The notes: generated from the sequence alone by a model not told the origin. A DNA stretch of 64,000 nt from Sphingorhabdus lacus (GCF_009768975.1 NZ_CP035733.1:2294001-2358000); one strand, 5' to 3'; shown: positions 8,440 to 18,022, counted from the first letter of the stretch. Program-made: numbers and translations.

Positions 8440-8703
8440 GTGTCGTTCATCGTACAGAAAGCTTTCAACGTGCATTTTCCACGTATGAGGGGTCATATTC
8501 CGACATTAGGAGCCGCCTTGGTCATGTGCGCAGCGATGTTCGCACCTGATTCTGCCTATGCGCGTGAAAATGAGCAAAATGAACAGCATGATGCGCTGAA
8601 CTGTACCGACCCGAAACATCGGCATTCGGTCGTGCGTCCTCTAACCGAATCCTTGCCGATTCGGACAAAAGACAAAAGCAGAGTCCGCCGCGTATTGATG
8701 TAG
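8440..8703 (+). CDS. Small exported protein of unknown function
   Basis: 87 residues starting at GTG with AAGGAG 7 bases upstream, just after tRNA-Val. Residues 20-45 form a signal-peptide-like core (TLGAALVMCAAMFAPDSAYA) followed by a short polar, charged tail with one Cys and a basic C-terminus. No family recognised. The stop abuts the stop of the convergent TlpA-like gene with no base between them. The good ribosome site and signal peptide argue that it is a real gene. Confidence 0.6.
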   Translation: MSFIVQKAFNVHFPRMRGHIPTLGAALVMCAAMFAPDSAYARENEQNEQHDALNCTDPKHRHSVVRPLTESLPIRTKDKSRVRRVLM

Positions 8704-9297
8704 TCAGGCCGCTTCGCGCAGCAGCTTTGCCATTTCGGCATCATCCCATTCCACACCGCCAATCACACGCCAAACTTCGCGGCCCTCGGAATCATATAAA
8801 ATGGTGGTGGGCAAAGCGAGTTGGTTGTTGAATGCCGCAAGAAGTGCATTGTCGCTGTCGGTATAAGCCTCCAGATTTTTGATGGCCGCTTTCGCAAAGA
8901 AAGCGTCCACGGGCGGGCGCCCCTCGAGATCCTGCGACACCGCAATCACCGCCATGCGTCCTTTTTCCAAGGAAGCTAAAGCATCCAATGTGGGCATTTC
9001 CGCTTTGCACGGCGCACACCATGTCGCCCAGAAATTCACCAACACCGGACGACCGGCAAAATCAGACAAGGTCACATCTCCGCCTTTTGCATCGGCAAAA
9101 ACAGCCATGGGTGCCTTTTGACCTGCCGATGCGTAACTGAGCGTCGCACGCATGCCATTGGCGCTTTCCAGACCTACGTCCGCTTTTGCCGATTTGGCAT
9201 TATCGGTCGGTGAATCGGCTTGCACTTGCCCCTTCGGCGATGTTCCCGTATCGCACCCGGCCAGAACGAGAAGGACTAAGGCGATTAACAAGCGCAT
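8704..9297 (-). CDS. TlpA-like thioredoxin-fold lipoprotein
   Basis: About 197 residues. A lipoprotein signal ([15 protein letters not shown], lipobox LAGC) anchors it to a membrane. The thioredoxin fold carries WATWCAPCK, the CxxC of TlpA/ResA/DsbE-type thiol-disulfide oxidoreductases, and a cis-proline at ALPTTILYD. Such proteins reduce periplasmic disulfides, often in cytochrome c or copper-centre assembly. The start was set at the ATG before the lipoprotein signal; it overlaps the argH start in a shared CATG, so each gene's upstream signals lie inside the other. The longer upstream frame is antisense to argH. Confidence 0.9.
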   Translation of the reverse strand: MRLLIALVLLVLAGCDTGTSPKGQVQADSPTDNAKSAKADVGLESANGMRATLSYASAGQKAPMAVFADAKGGDVTLSDFAGRPVLVNFWATWCAPCKAEMPTLDALASLEKGRMAVIAVSQDLEGRPPVDAFFAKAAIKNLEAYTDSDNALLAAFNNQLALPTTILYDSEGREVWRVIGGVEWDDAEMAKLLREAA

Positions 9298-10684
9298 GTC
9301 AGATTCCAATAGCATGTGGGGCGGCCGTTTTGGCGAAGGCCCCGGGGATATCATGCGGGAGATAAATGCCTCGATTCCATTCGACAAGCGCCTTTGGCAG
9401 GAAGATATTGCCGGAAGCAAGGCCCATGCGCAAATGTTGGCGGCGAAGGGAATAATCTCCAGCGCAGACGAGAGCGCAATCCAGCAAGGTCTGTCCACCA
9501 TCCACGCCGAATATGAGGCGAATGGCGTTCCGGAAGACTGGACGCTTGAAGATATTCATATGGTGACCGAAACCCGCCTGCGCGAACTGGTTGGCGAGCC
9601 GGCAGCACGGCTGCACACCGCAAGGTCGCGCAACGACCAGGTGGCGACCGATTTCCGCCTCTGGGTACGTGCTGCAATCGGCCAGATCGATACCGGGCTA
9701 AGGGCTTTTCAGTCGACGTTGGTCATGCGGGCGGACGAACATGCCGAAAGCATCATGCCGGGTTTTACCCATTTGCAGGTTGCTCAGCCGGTGACACTTG
9801 GCCATCACCTGATGGCCTATTATGAAATGGCAAAACGCGACCGCAGCCGGTTTGCGGACTGCGCGAACCGCCTGAACCATTCTCCATTAGGCGCTGCGGC
9901 GCTGGCCGGAACATCATTCCCTATCGACCGCGCGGCGACGGCGAAGTCGCTCGGCTTTGACGGCCCGATGGCGAACAGCCTCGATGCAGTGTCAGACCGC
10001 GATTTTGCGCTGGAGTTTTTAACCTGCGCCACACAGACGGCACTCCACTTGTCGCGCCTTGCCGAAGAAATGATCCTGTGGGCTTCGCAACCCTTCGGCT
10101 TTATCGCCCTGCCCGACGCATGGTCGACAGGAAGCTCCATAATGCCGCAAAAGCGGAACCCCGACGCAGCCGAATTGGTGCGCGGCCATGCGGGACGGAT
10201 CATGGGCTGTATGACCAGCCTGATGGTCACGATGAAGGGTTTGCCGCTTGCCTATTCCAAGGACATGCAAGACGATAAGCCACCGGTGTTCGAGGCCTAT
10301 GATCTGCTCGCGCTATCCATTGCGGCAATGACCGGTATGGTCGGTAATGTGTCGTTCAAGACGGAACGCATGCGCGATGTGGCTTCGTCCGGCTTTTCGA
10401 CCGCGACCGATCTTGCAGACTGGCTTGTGCGTGAACATGGCATGCCGTTCCGCGAAGCCCATCATGTGACAGGCAGCGTTGTCAAAGCAACCGAGGCGCG
10501 CGGCATCGGCCTGGAAGCGGTTAGCGTAGATGACCTTGCTGCCGTTCATCCGCCGCTGGCGGGATGCACATTGCCCGATTTATCCGTCGAAGGGTCGGTC
10601 GCCAGCCGGACGAGCGCTGGCGGTACCGCGCCGCTTCGGGTAAGGGAAGCCATCGCGGTCGCGCGCAAGGAGCTTGAGGCATGA
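9296..10684 (+). CDS. argH: Argininosuccinate lyase
   Basis: 462 residues, the family's usual length. Cytosolic last step of arginine synthesis: argininosuccinate to arginine and fumarate. The start [10 protein letters not shown] and the fumarase-superfamily signature [12 protein letters not shown] at residues 279-290 (catalytic Ser in the flexible loop) are diagnostic, as are [16 protein letters not shown] and the [12 protein letters not shown] region. First gene of an argH-lptM-lysA unit; its stop overlaps the next start by 4 bases. Confidence 0.97.
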   Translation: MSDSNSMWGGRFGEGPGDIMREINASIPFDKRLWQEDIAGSKAHAQMLAAKGIISSADESAIQQGLSTIHAEYEANGVPEDWTLEDIHMVTETRLRELVGEPAARLHTARSRNDQVATDFRLWVRAAIGQIDTGLRAFQSTLVMRADEHAESIMPGFTHLQVAQPVTLGHHLMAYYEMAKRDRSRFADCANRLNHSPLGAAALAGTSFPIDRAATAKSLGFDGPMANSLDAVSDRDFALEFLTCATQTALHLSRLAEEMILWASQPFGFIALPDAWSTGSSIMPQKRNPDAAELVRGHAGRIMGCMTSLMVTMKGLPLAYSKDMQDDKPPVFEAYDLLALSIAAMTGMVGNVSFKTERMRDVASSGFSTATDLADWLVREHGMPFREAHHVTGSVVKATEARGIGLEAVSVDDLAAVHPPLAGCTLPDLSVEGSVASRTSAGGTAPLRVREAIAVARKELEA

Positions 10685-10986
10685 CATCAAAACAGAAACT
10701 GTTGATCCTTGCTCTTGGCCTTGGTCTGGCTGGCTGTGGGAAGGTTGGCGACCTTGAACCGCGCACCGGCAACGCCCTGCCCGTCAAAGCCTACGGCCAG
10801 AAGACCGAACAATCCGCGCAGGCGCTGTCCACACCGAATGTGCAAGCGCGCCCGGGCCGGACGGATGAATTGCTCAAACGGTCTGAACGGCGGGAGGATG
10901 ACCCCTTTGACGTTCCCCCCGGCGAGGAGCCCAAACCGTTCAATCCGGAAGACCCCGGCACCGATCCCAAACCAAAGCAGAATTAA
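10681..10986 (+). CDS. lptM: LptM/YifL-like small lipoprotein
   Basis: 101 residues. A lipoprotein signal with lipobox LAGC is followed directly by GKVGDLEPR, close to the GxxGxL pattern after the lipidated Cys in the LptM (YifL) family. LptM assists oxidative maturation of the LPS translocon LptD. The remainder is a Pro- and charge-rich, probably disordered tail, longer than in E. coli. Position immediately upstream of lysA is a common one for this family in proteobacteria. Overlaps argH by 4 bases, so it is translationally coupled. Confidence 0.75.
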   Translation: MTSKQKLLILALGLGLAGCGKVGDLEPRTGNALPVKAYGQKTEQSAQALSTPNVQARPGRTDELLKRSERREDDPFDVPPGEEPKPFNPEDPGTDPKPKQN

Positions 10987-10998
10987 GTCCATTCTCCC

Positions 10999-12261
10999 AT
11001 GAACCATTTTGATCTTGTGAATGGCGTGTTGCACGCCGAAGACGTGCCCTTGCCCACCATCGCCGACAGTGTCGGGACCCCTGTTTATGTCTATTCCCGC
11101 GCGACGCTGGAACGGCATGCGCAGGTCTTCCGCGATGCGCTGTCGGGGCTGGACAACCCGCACCTCGCCTTTGCGGTAAAGGCCAATCCCAATCTCGCGG
11201 TACTCAAAGTTCTTGCGCGGCAGGGTTATGGCGCGGATGTGGTATCGGGCGGCGAAATGGACCGCGCGCTTGCGGCTGGCATGGCCGCGGACGATATCGT
11301 GTTTTCAGGCGTAGGCAAAACCGCAGAGGAAATCGTCCGCGCGTTGAAAGCCGGAATCGGCCAGTTCAATATTGAATCGGAGGAAGAGGGCCGCGAACTT
11401 GCCACCCTCGCCAACACGTTGAACCTGCCTGCAAATGCCGTGCTGCGTATCAATCCGGATGTCGATGCGGGCACGCATGGCAAGATTTCAACAGGCAAAG
11501 CGGACAATAAATTCGGCGTAGGCATCCACCGCGCGCCAGAGATCTACGGCCGTCTCGATGCGCTACCTAGCCTGAACATGCGTGGTGTAGCCCTGCATAT
11601 CGGAAGTCAGCTCACAAGTCTGGAACCGCTGGAAACCGCATTTGGCAAGATCGGAACGCTGGTGCAGGATCTGCGGGCCAATGGCCATCGCATAACCCAT
11701 GTCGATCTGGGCGGTGGACTCGGCGTGCGGTACAAGGATGGCGACAATCCGCCCGAGCCTGCCGATTATGGTGCCATGGTCGCGCGTGTGACGCGCGGTT
11801 GGGATGTGCGGCTAATGTTTGAACCGGGCCGCGTCATCGCCGGAAACGCAGGCATATTATTGACACGCGTGATCCGGGTGAAGCCGGGTGCGGGCAATTT
11901 GCCCTTCGCGATCGTCGATGCAGCGATGAACGACCTCGCGCGTCCCGCGCTTTACGACGCCTGGCATGATTTTGAAGCAGTTGAACCCAATGGACAAAAA
12001 ATGACTGCTAATATCGTTGGCCCTGTCTGCGAGACCGGCGACACTTTTGCTATGGCGCGCGACATTGATGTGGTCGCCGCCAATGATCTGGCGATTTTCC
12101 GGACCGCAGGTGCCTATGGCGCAACGATGGCCAGCACCTATAATAGCCGCGGCCTGGTGCCCGAAGTGCTGGTTGACGGCGGCAAATTCGCGATAGTCGC
12201 GGAACGCATAGCGCCCGAAACTATTTTAGCCGCCGAACACGTGCCGGATTGGCTGAAATAG
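10999..12261 (+). CDS. lysA: Diaminopimelate decarboxylase
   Basis: 420 residues. PLP enzyme of fold type III that converts meso-diaminopimelate to lysine in the cytosol. FAVKANPN carries the PLP-binding Lys at residue 61. Further marks are HIGSQL, the glycine-rich phosphate loop LGGGLGVRY, EPGRVIAGNAG, and CETGDTF with the catalytic Cys from the partner subunit. It lies 12 bases after lptM, in one operon with argH. Confidence 0.97.
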   Translation: MNHFDLVNGVLHAEDVPLPTIADSVGTPVYVYSRATLERHAQVFRDALSGLDNPHLAFAVKANPNLAVLKVLARQGYGADVVSGGEMDRALAAGMAADDIVFSGVGKTAEEIVRALKAGIGQFNIESEEEGRELATLANTLNLPANAVLRINPDVDAGTHGKISTGKADNKFGVGIHRAPEIYGRLDALPSLNMRGVALHIGSQLTSLEPLETAFGKIGTLVQDLRANGHRITHVDLGGGLGVRYKDGDNPPEPADYGAMVARVTRGWDVRLMFEPGRVIAGNAGILLTRVIRVKPGAGNLPFAIVDAAMNDLARPALYDAWHDFEAVEPNGQKMTANIVGPVCETGDTFAMARDIDVVAANDLAIFRTAGAYGATMASTYNSRGLVPEVLVDGGKFAIVAERIAPETILAAEHVPDWLK

Positions 12262-12273
12262 AAGGAACTTTTG

Positions 12274-13053
12274 GTGGACCAGCTACCCATTTTCGTAAAT
12301 GTGCGGGGCCGGAAAGTCATCTTGGTTGGCGAAGGCGACGCGGCGGATGCCAAACGGCGGCTCATCGAACGCGCGGGCGGACATTGCGTCGATGCGGGAA
12401 ATGCTGATGCCGTGCTGGCGTTCGTTGCGATCGAAGACGAAGACGAGGCTTTGGGCAGCGCCGCGGACCTGAAAGCCCGTGGACTATTGGTGAACGTCGT
12501 CGATCGTCCGGACCAATGCGATTTTACGACACCGGCCGTCGTCGACCGGCAGCCTGTCCTTGTCGCAGTCGGAACAGGCGGTGCGTCGGCAGGGATGGCA
12601 AAGGCCATTCGGCAGCGGATTGAAACAATATTGCCCCAAAATCTAGGCGCGCTTGCAAATGCGGTCGCGCACGCACGTGATGCTATTCGCAGTAAGTGGC
12701 CGCTGGCCGCGGACCGTCGTCGTGCACTCGATCAGGCATTTGCAGCAGGTGGTTCGCTCGACCCGTTTCAAAGCCATGGCCCAGCCGCCATCGAAACCTG
12801 GCTGGACCAAGACGACGCAGCCCAACCTTCCCGTCTGGTGGAAATACCCCTGCTATCGGGCAATGCCGATGACCTGACCTTGCTGACGGCGCGCTTGCTG
12901 GGCGAAGCTGATTATGTTTTCCATGACTCGAATATTCCTGGCGCGATTCTCAACCGCGCCCGCGCAGATGCCGTACGCCACGAAGGCGCGCCGCCTACGC
13001 CAGCGCCGGAAGGCTTAGTACTTTACCTAAGGTTGCCGTCCGCGTCAGGATAG
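12274..13053 (+). CDS. Precorrin-2 dehydrogenase-like protein (CysG N-terminal type)
   Basis: About 259 residues. IFVNVRGRKVILVGEGDAADAKRRLIERAGG is the NAD-binding start of siroheme synthase CysG-A/Met8p. VNVVDRPDQCDFTTPAVVDRQPVLVAVGTGGASAGMAKAIRQRIE matches the dehydrogenase/chelatase core. Such enzymes oxidise precorrin-2 and insert iron into sirohydrochlorin for sulfite or nitrite reductase. There is no complete methyltransferase domain; the C-terminal about 60 residues (LTLLTARLLGEADYVFHDSNIPGAILNRARADA) look like a remnant of one. Start GTG chosen because AGGA is 7 bases upstream. It lies 12 bases after lysA. Confidence 0.8.
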   Translation: MDQLPIFVNVRGRKVILVGEGDAADAKRRLIERAGGHCVDAGNADAVLAFVAIEDEDEALGSAADLKARGLLVNVVDRPDQCDFTTPAVVDRQPVLVAVGTGGASAGMAKAIRQRIETILPQNLGALANAVAHARDAIRSKWPLAADRRRALDQAFAAGGSLDPFQSHGPAAIETWLDQDDAAQPSRLVEIPLLSGNADDLTLLTARLLGEADYVFHDSNIPGAILNRARADAVRHEGAPPTPAPEGLVLYLRLPSASG

Positions 13054-13088
13054 GGCATGACCCCTGCTTGAATTGCAGGATGGATACT

Positions 13089-13898
13089 GTGCCCGAAATG
13101 TCGTCTCATATGCTGATTGTTGGCTGCGGCAATATGGGTGGTGCTATGCTGCGCGGATGGATCGCAGCGGGTCGGTCTCCGTCCCTATTCACGGTCATTG
13201 ATCCGGCGGCACAGGATTTGCCCGTGGGCGTCCTACATGTTCCCTCCGCTAGTGCACTGGACGAAATTTTCGACACCGTTCTGATCGGCATCAAACCCCA
13301 AATGCTAGAAAGCCTCGCGCCTGCCATTCGTTCGCGGGTCGCGCCGGGTGCGCTGGTGTTCTCGATTTTGGCGGGCACGATGACAGCGACCCTTGCCAAG
13401 CTGTTTCCTGACACCAGCATTGTACGGTTAATGCCGAATCTTTCTGCCGAAATAGGACTTTCACCGCTCGGACTTTTTTCAAACGATCTATCCTCAACCG
13501 AACGCGAAACACTTGCTGATTTTGTGGCACCGCTTGGGACGCCAGTTTGGATAGAAAATGAGAACTTGATGGACGCTGTTACAGCCTTAGCCGGGTCGGG
13601 TCCCGCTTTTGTCTATCGCTTCATCGACGCCATGGCGAAGGGCGGCGAATCCGCGGGCTTGCCTGCAGACACGTCCGCACGGCTGGCTTTGGCAACCGTT
13701 GAAGGTGCCGCGCGGCTGGCAGCGGCGTCAACTGAGAGCCCTGCAACACTGGCCCAGCGCGTCACCAGTCCTGGCGGCACCACCGCGGCGGGACTTGCCG
13801 TGCTGGATGCCGACGATCATCTCAAAAAACTCATAGAAGCAACAATTAAGGCGGCCCGGGACAGGGGTGGTGAATTGGCAAAAGGGGACAAATTGTGA
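13089..13898 (+). CDS. proC: Pyrroline-5-carboxylate reductase
   Basis: About 269 residues. Last step of proline synthesis, NAD(P)H-dependent reduction of pyrroline-5-carboxylate. N-terminal Rossmann loop GCGNMGGAM, IGIKPQML, and the C-terminal signature TALAGSGPAFVYRFIDAMAKGGESAGL plus VTSPGGTTAAGL are characteristic. Start GTG chosen from AGGA 8 bases upstream; ATG at 13080 or 13098 is possible. The stop overlaps the next start by 4 bases (GTGA). Confidence 0.95.
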   Translation: MPEMSSHMLIVGCGNMGGAMLRGWIAAGRSPSLFTVIDPAAQDLPVGVLHVPSASALDEIFDTVLIGIKPQMLESLAPAIRSRVAPGALVFSILAGTMTATLAKLFPDTSIVRLMPNLSAEIGLSPLGLFSNDLSSTERETLADFVAPLGTPVWIENENLMDAVTALAGSGPAFVYRFIDAMAKGGESAGLPADTSARLALATVEGAARLAAASTESPATLAQRVTSPGGTTAAGLAVLDADDHLKKLIEATIKAARDRGGELAKGDKL

Positions 13899-15502
13899 CA
13901 TACAGAGGTGCATTATGGGTTGGTCTTGCCCTTCTTTCGACCCCACTGTGCGCCTCCGTCGCCACCCCTCGCACGACCGAAACAGCCAAAGCCAATCTTG
14001 CCAAAGCAGGACCTATCGAAAGCTTCGACCTTTTCCAGTTGGCTGATGGCATCGACGACGGGGCACTGAACAGCGAAGCGATTACTGCCGCCTATCTCGC
14101 AAGAATTGCGGCAGTCGATGATAGCGGACCGATGCTGAATGCCGTCATCGCGACATTTCCCGATGCTATGGATCAGGCGCGGGCGATGGACGCGGAGATA
14201 AAGGCTGGAAAGTATCGCGGTCCATTGCACGGAATGCCGGTTTTGGTGAAAGACAATATCGAAGTGGCTGGTCCCGTCCCGACGACTGCTGGCTCACTGG
14301 CACTCGCAAACAACATCACCGGTCGCGACGCACCTCTTATCGCCCGTCTGCGCGAAGCAGGCGCGGTTATATTGGGCAAAACCAATTTGAGCGAATGGGC
14401 CAATATACGGTCCGACAACTCCACCAGCGGGTGGAGCGCAGTTGGCGGTTTGACCAAAAACCCGCACGCGCTTGATCGCAACAGCTGTGGTTCATCGAGC
14501 GGCAGTGGCTCGGCGATGGCAGCCGGACTGGCGGCGGCGACAATCGGTACCGAAACGGACGGCTCCATAACATGCCCAGCAGGCGTCAACGGTATTGTCG
14601 GGTTCAAACCGACCGTCGGTCTGGTTTCACGTCGCTATGTTGTACCAATTAGCCATAGTCAGGACACGGCCGGACCTATGACTCGTACAGTGCGCGACGC
14701 GGCTATTTTGCTCACCGCCATGGCGGGCACCGATCCACAAGACCCCGCGACTACAGATGCCGATAAATGGCGTGGTAACTATGCTGCGGGATTGTCGGCC
14801 GACGGTCTGAAAGGAATGCGCATCGGTGTACTGCGTGCCCCCAACGTCGATGCGGCTCTCTTCGATGCGGCGATAGCCAATCTGAAAGAGGGCGGTGCCG
14901 AGATTATTGCTTTGGAAATGCCGAACCTTGACCGGCAAAAATTGGGACAAGCGGAATTCAAAGTCCTGCTCGCCGAATTGAAAGCCGATCTTGCCGATTA
15001 TCTACAAGGCCTGCCAGAGAACCGTGTTCCACACAAAACGCTGGCCGATATCATCGCCTTCAACAAGGCCCACGCAGACAAGGAACTGGCCTATTTCGGG
15101 CAGGAAACTTTTGAGCTTGCCGATAACGACGCAGGCCTTGATGACCCCGCCTATAAGGAAGCATTAGCAACCTCGCGTCAGCTTGCGGCAGGCGCGCTGA
15201 ACGGTATGCTGGGCGCACACAAGCTGGATGTCATTGTTGCGCAGACTAATGGACCTGCGTGGCTGTCGACTTTGGGCAAGGGCGATGCCTTTTCTGGTCC
15301 AAGCGCAAGCCAATTGCCGGCAATCGCCGGTTTTCCGCATCTTACAGTACCCATGGGCCTTTCCGGTGGCTTGCCTATCGGCCTCAGTTTCATCGGCAGC
15401 CAATGGCATGATCATCAGGTGCTGAAAGCGGGCTATGCCTATGAGCAGATCTCAAAGCAACGGGCGACGCCGACCTATAAGACGAGTCTGGATAGTAAAT
15501 AA
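13895..15502 (+). CDS. Exported amidase-signature hydrolase
   Basis: 535 residues starting at GTG that overlaps the proC stop, preceded by AGGGGA. The signal peptide (ALWVGLALLSTPLCASVA) implies periplasmic location. Amidase-signature family: catalytic Lys119 in VLVKDNIEVAG, the Ser-rich loop CGSSSGSGSAMAAGLAAATIGTETDGSI carrying the cis-Ser and nucleophile Ser of the Ser-Ser-Lys triad. Substrate unknown; exported members often act on peptide amides or xenobiotic amides. It is not GatA: it has a leader and no gatC/gatB neighbours. Confidence 0.9.
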   Translation: MTYRGALWVGLALLSTPLCASVATPRTTETAKANLAKAGPIESFDLFQLADGIDDGALNSEAITAAYLARIAAVDDSGPMLNAVIATFPDAMDQARAMDAEIKAGKYRGPLHGMPVLVKDNIEVAGPVPTTAGSLALANNITGRDAPLIARLREAGAVILGKTNLSEWANIRSDNSTSGWSAVGGLTKNPHALDRNSCGSSSGSGSAMAAGLAAATIGTETDGSITCPAGVNGIVGFKPTVGLVSRRYVVPISHSQDTAGPMTRTVRDAAILLTAMAGTDPQDPATTDADKWRGNYAAGLSADGLKGMRIGVLRAPNVDAALFDAAIANLKEGGAEIIALEMPNLDRQKLGQAEFKVLLAELKADLADYLQGLPENRVPHKTLADIIAFNKAHADKELAYFGQETFELADNDAGLDDPAYKEALATSRQLAAGALNGMLGAHKLDVIVAQTNGPAWLSTLGKGDAFSGPSASQLPAIAGFPHLTVPMGLSGGLPIGLSFIGSQWHDHQVLKAGYAYEQISKQRATPTYKTSLDSK

Positions 15503-15975
15503 TGGCATTCAACAAACCGGAATTAGGTAGCTTAATTCCAACCAACACCGCTTTCGATCCTGCTATGGTCAATAAGCTGATGGGGAAATTTGGCCATGGC
15601 GGCTTTTTGGATATGGAATATGTCGGCCATGGCGAGGATTGGGTTGAATTAGCGATCGATTGGCGTGCGGATCTGGTCGCCGATCCGGAAACCGGGATAT
15701 TGGCCTCTGCGGCCGTTATCAGCCTTATGGACAATGCGACCAGCATGTCGATCTGGACAAAATTGGGTGAATTTCGACCGCAAGTGACAATGGATTTACG
15801 GCTCGATTATCTGCGTCCGTCGCCCGCCGGTGCGCGAGTCTATGGCCGGGGAATTTGTTATCATCTGACACAGACCATTGGATTTGTGAGGGGTTTCGCC
15901 CACAATGGCGATATTGATGACCCATTGGCCCATGCCAGTGGAACGTTCATCAGGGTTGGGGACCGGGTGTCATGA
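15502..15975 (+). CDS. PaaI-type hotdog thioesterase (first of two)
   Basis: 157 residues. Hotdog-fold pattern of PaaI-like acyl-CoA thioesterases: SAAVISLMDNATSMSIW around the catalytic helix (usual G-G-x-x-x-x-x-D position occupied by LMD), TMDLRLDYLRPSPAGARVYGRG, and a final strand ASGTFIRVG. Hydrolyses small acyl-CoA thioesters; substrate unknown. Start overlaps the amidase stop by one base and its stop overlaps the next gene by 4 bases, so it belongs to a coupled chain. Confidence 0.85.
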   Translation: MAFNKPELGSLIPTNTAFDPAMVNKLMGKFGHGGFLDMEYVGHGEDWVELAIDWRADLVADPETGILASAAVISLMDNATSMSIWTKLGEFRPQVTMDLRLDYLRPSPAGARVYGRGICYHLTQTIGFVRGFAHNGDIDDPLAHASGTFIRVGDRVS

Positions 15976-16391
15976 GTGAACCTCTCACCATCGGATTGCC
16001 GCCCTATGCGCTTGCGCTGGATATGGAAGTTGTAGACCGCATCGACAGCACGCCGGTAATCGGCATGCCCTTTGCCGATAAAGTACAAGGCCGTCCGGGC
16101 TTTCTGCACGGAGGTGCTATTTCTGGTCTATTGGAGATGGCCGCAATTGCCGCCATCCACCAGGCACTGCGCGACAAAGGCAGTGATAGCGGTATTAAGC
16201 AGGTCAATGTGACGATTGATTTCATGCGCGGCGGAGCGCCTCAGATGACCTATGCGATAGGTGAAGTCATACGCTTGGGCCGCACTATGGCCAATGTCGA
16301 AGCTCGTGCTTGGCAGGACGACCGCAGCAAGCCGATTGCAATCGGCACGATGCATTATCTTATCCGAAAACCAAAAGTTGGTGGCAACTAA
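15972..16391 (+). CDS. PaaI-type hotdog thioesterase (second of two)
   Basis: 139 residues. More canonical than its neighbour: GRPGFLHGGAISGLLEMAAIAA has the HGG motif and catalytic acidic residue on the hotdog helix, followed by NVTIDFMRGGAPQ and GRTMANVEARAW. Two adjacent, divergent hotdog proteins may form a heteromer or act on different acyl-CoAs. Ends 16 bases from the convergent YbjN gene. Confidence 0.87.
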   Translation: MSEPLTIGLPPYALALDMEVVDRIDSTPVIGMPFADKVQGRPGFLHGGAISGLLEMAAIAAIHQALRDKGSDSGIKQVNVTIDFMRGGAPQMTYAIGEVIRLGRTMANVEARAWQDDRSKPIAIGTMHYLIRKPKVGGN

Positions 16392-16407
16392 AAGGAATAG
16401 AAGCCTT

Positions 16408-16920
16408 TTACGCCTCGCCGTGGGTTTCGATCAGCGCGCTTGTGATTGCTTCTTCAGGTGTCTTGTCACCCCATATGATGAACTGGAAGACCGGATAAAA
16501 GCGTTCGCATTCATCAATTGCAACGTCGATGATCGTCTGGGCATGGTCAACACCCAGCAGGCCGTTAGACGGCATCAAACTGCCATGCCGGAAAAGCAAA
16601 ATGCCGTTAGCCGACCACATGTCAAAATGGCCCAGCCACAATTGTTCATTGATGAGGCCAAGCGCCTTATAAATAGCGTCGCGCTTATCGCTAGGTACCG
16701 TAACATCGGGCAACAGGATAAGCTGCAGGGCATTATCCTCTTCCCGCCAAATGGCGCGGATCTGGTAACTGGTCCAACTGCCTTTATATTCGGCAGTTAT
16801 CTCATCTTCGCCATCCAGTTCATAGGACCAGCCCCGCGCTTCGAACAATGCGGCTAGCATGTCTACAGGAGCGGATTCGTCCCGTTCAAAATGCTCATAT
16901 TGTTCGTCTGCATCGTGCAT
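16408..16920 (-). CDS. YbjN domain protein
   Basis: 170 residues, cytosolic. Pattern of the YbjN/type III secretion chaperone-like fold: an N-terminal helix MLAALFEARGWSYEL, strand ITAEYKG, LQLILLPDVTVP, helix INEQLWLGHFDMWSANGILLFRHGSL, and a long C-terminal helix HAQTIIDVAIDECERFYPVFQFIIW. YbjN proteins modulate stress and motility phenotypes in enterobacteria; the role here is unproven. Same strand as ubiK and tspO. Confidence 0.85.
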   Translation of the reverse strand: MHDADEQYEHFERDESAPVDMLAALFEARGWSYELDGEDEITAEYKGSWTSYQIRAIWREEDNALQLILLPDVTVPSDKRDAIYKALGLINEQLWLGHFDMWSANGILLFRHGSLMPSNGLLGVDHAQTIIDVAIDECERFYPVFQFIIWGDKTPEEAITSALIETHGEA

Positions 16921-17029
16921 GCTTTATGCGCCCATCATTATGCGGTGATTCTGCCTTGCCGCGGACTCGCGCGCAAGGGGCTTGCGCCGAGTATCTGCAC
17001 AAGTCTGTGGGCCGGTTGTGGAAAAGTTT

Positions 17030-17347
17030 TTACTTTTTGGCCGCTGGCTTTTTTGGCGCAGGCTTGGCTTTGGGCGCTGCCTTCGCAACGGGCGCGGTTT
17101 TTGTGCCCAAAGCAGCCTCCAGAGCGGCAACGCGTTTGCCTAACGCTTCCGCTTCTTCACGGGCATTTGCAGCAAGCGCTTTGACCGCATCAAATTCTTC
17201 GCGGGTTACCAAATCCAGGCCACCAGCCCATTCGCGTGCGCGTTCGCGCATGCTGGCTTCTGCTTCGCGGCCCATGCCTGCAACCGTGCCGGCAACACCG
17301 TTCAGCACCTTGGCCAGATCATCAAAAATACGCTTTTCGCTTTGCAT
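17030..17347 (-). CDS. ubiK: UbiK-type ubiquinone biosynthesis accessory factor
   Basis: 105 residues. BMFP/DUF526 pattern: an amphipathic N-terminal helix (IFDDLAKVLNGVAGTVAGMGREAEASMRERA), then VTREEFDAVKALAANAREEAEALGKRVAALEAALG, a coiled coil that trimerises, and a Lys/Ala/Pro-rich tail. UbiK supports late aerobic ubiquinone steps with UbiJ at the membrane. Start ATG at 17347 chosen because GGAG lies 8 bases upstream; the GTG three codons earlier overlaps that site. Confidence 0.85.
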   Translation of the reverse strand: MQSEKRIFDDLAKVLNGVAGTVAGMGREAEASMRERAREWAGGLDLVTREEFDAVKALAANAREEAEALGKRVAALEAALGTKTAPVAKAAPKAKPAPKKPAAKK

Positions 17348-17388
17348 GTCGTTCACTCCATTTCCGCTAGTGTCCCCGGGGGTGGGAA

Positions 17389-17949
17389 TTAGCGTCCTGA
17401 CCCTATTTGGGAACTCGCGGCCGGAACGTAAAGGCTTTCCGCATCGGGATTAAGTTGATCGATCTGATAATTCAGGATCGCAGCAAAGCTGATCCATACC
17501 AGATAGGGGACCATCAACCAGGCCGCAGCCTTTCGTACCCGCCCGAATGCCACGGTTGTTGCGATGGCCACAATCAACATTGCAACTATGATATAAAAGG
17601 CGGTCGATACTTTATGCTGACCAAAAAACACGGGCGACCACGTCAGATTGATCAGGAATTGCGTAAGGAACAACCCGATCGCAATGCCCCTTCCTCGTGC
17701 GCCACGCGCATGGAGCACCATTGCGAACGCCAGCCCCATCAGAAAATAAAGCGTGGGCCACACCACACCGAAAACCCAGCTTGGAGGCTGAATATCGGGC
17801 TTTATCAATGTCTGGTACCAGCTGTTTTCACCGGTCGAACCGGATATCGTGCCCGATAGAAACCCGAGAAACATCGTGACCGGGATCACAAATAGCGCCC
17901 AGCGCAAAAGCGACATGCGCAGCTGCGAAGCAGATGCAAGCTGGTTCAT
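17389..17949 (-). CDS. tspO: TspO/MBR family membrane protein
   Basis: About 186 residues with five hydrophobic helices. TspO hallmarks: NSWYQTLIKPDIQPPSWVFGVVWPTLYFLMGLA (Trp-rich W-x-P region), LTWSPVFFGQHK, and PYLVWISFAAILNYQIDQLN. TspO binds porphyrins and cholesterol-like ligands and tunes oxygen or stress responses in alphaproteobacteria. Start ATG has GGAG 6 bases upstream; the upstream frame extension is not supported. Confidence 0.93.
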   Translation of the reverse strand: MNQLASASQLRMSLLRWALFVIPVTMFLGFLSGTISGSTGENSWYQTLIKPDIQPPSWVFGVVWPTLYFLMGLAFAMVLHARGARGRGIAIGLFLTQFLINLTWSPVFFGQHKVSTAFYIIVAMLIVAIATTVAFGRVRKAAAWLMVPYLVWISFAAILNYQIDQLNPDAESLYVPAASSQIGSGR

Positions 17950-18022
17950 GGGAGTCTCCAGACTTATCCGGCGATTCGGGCGAACGCCGTTCGACCAATT
18001 CCTTAGCATCCCGGACAAATAG

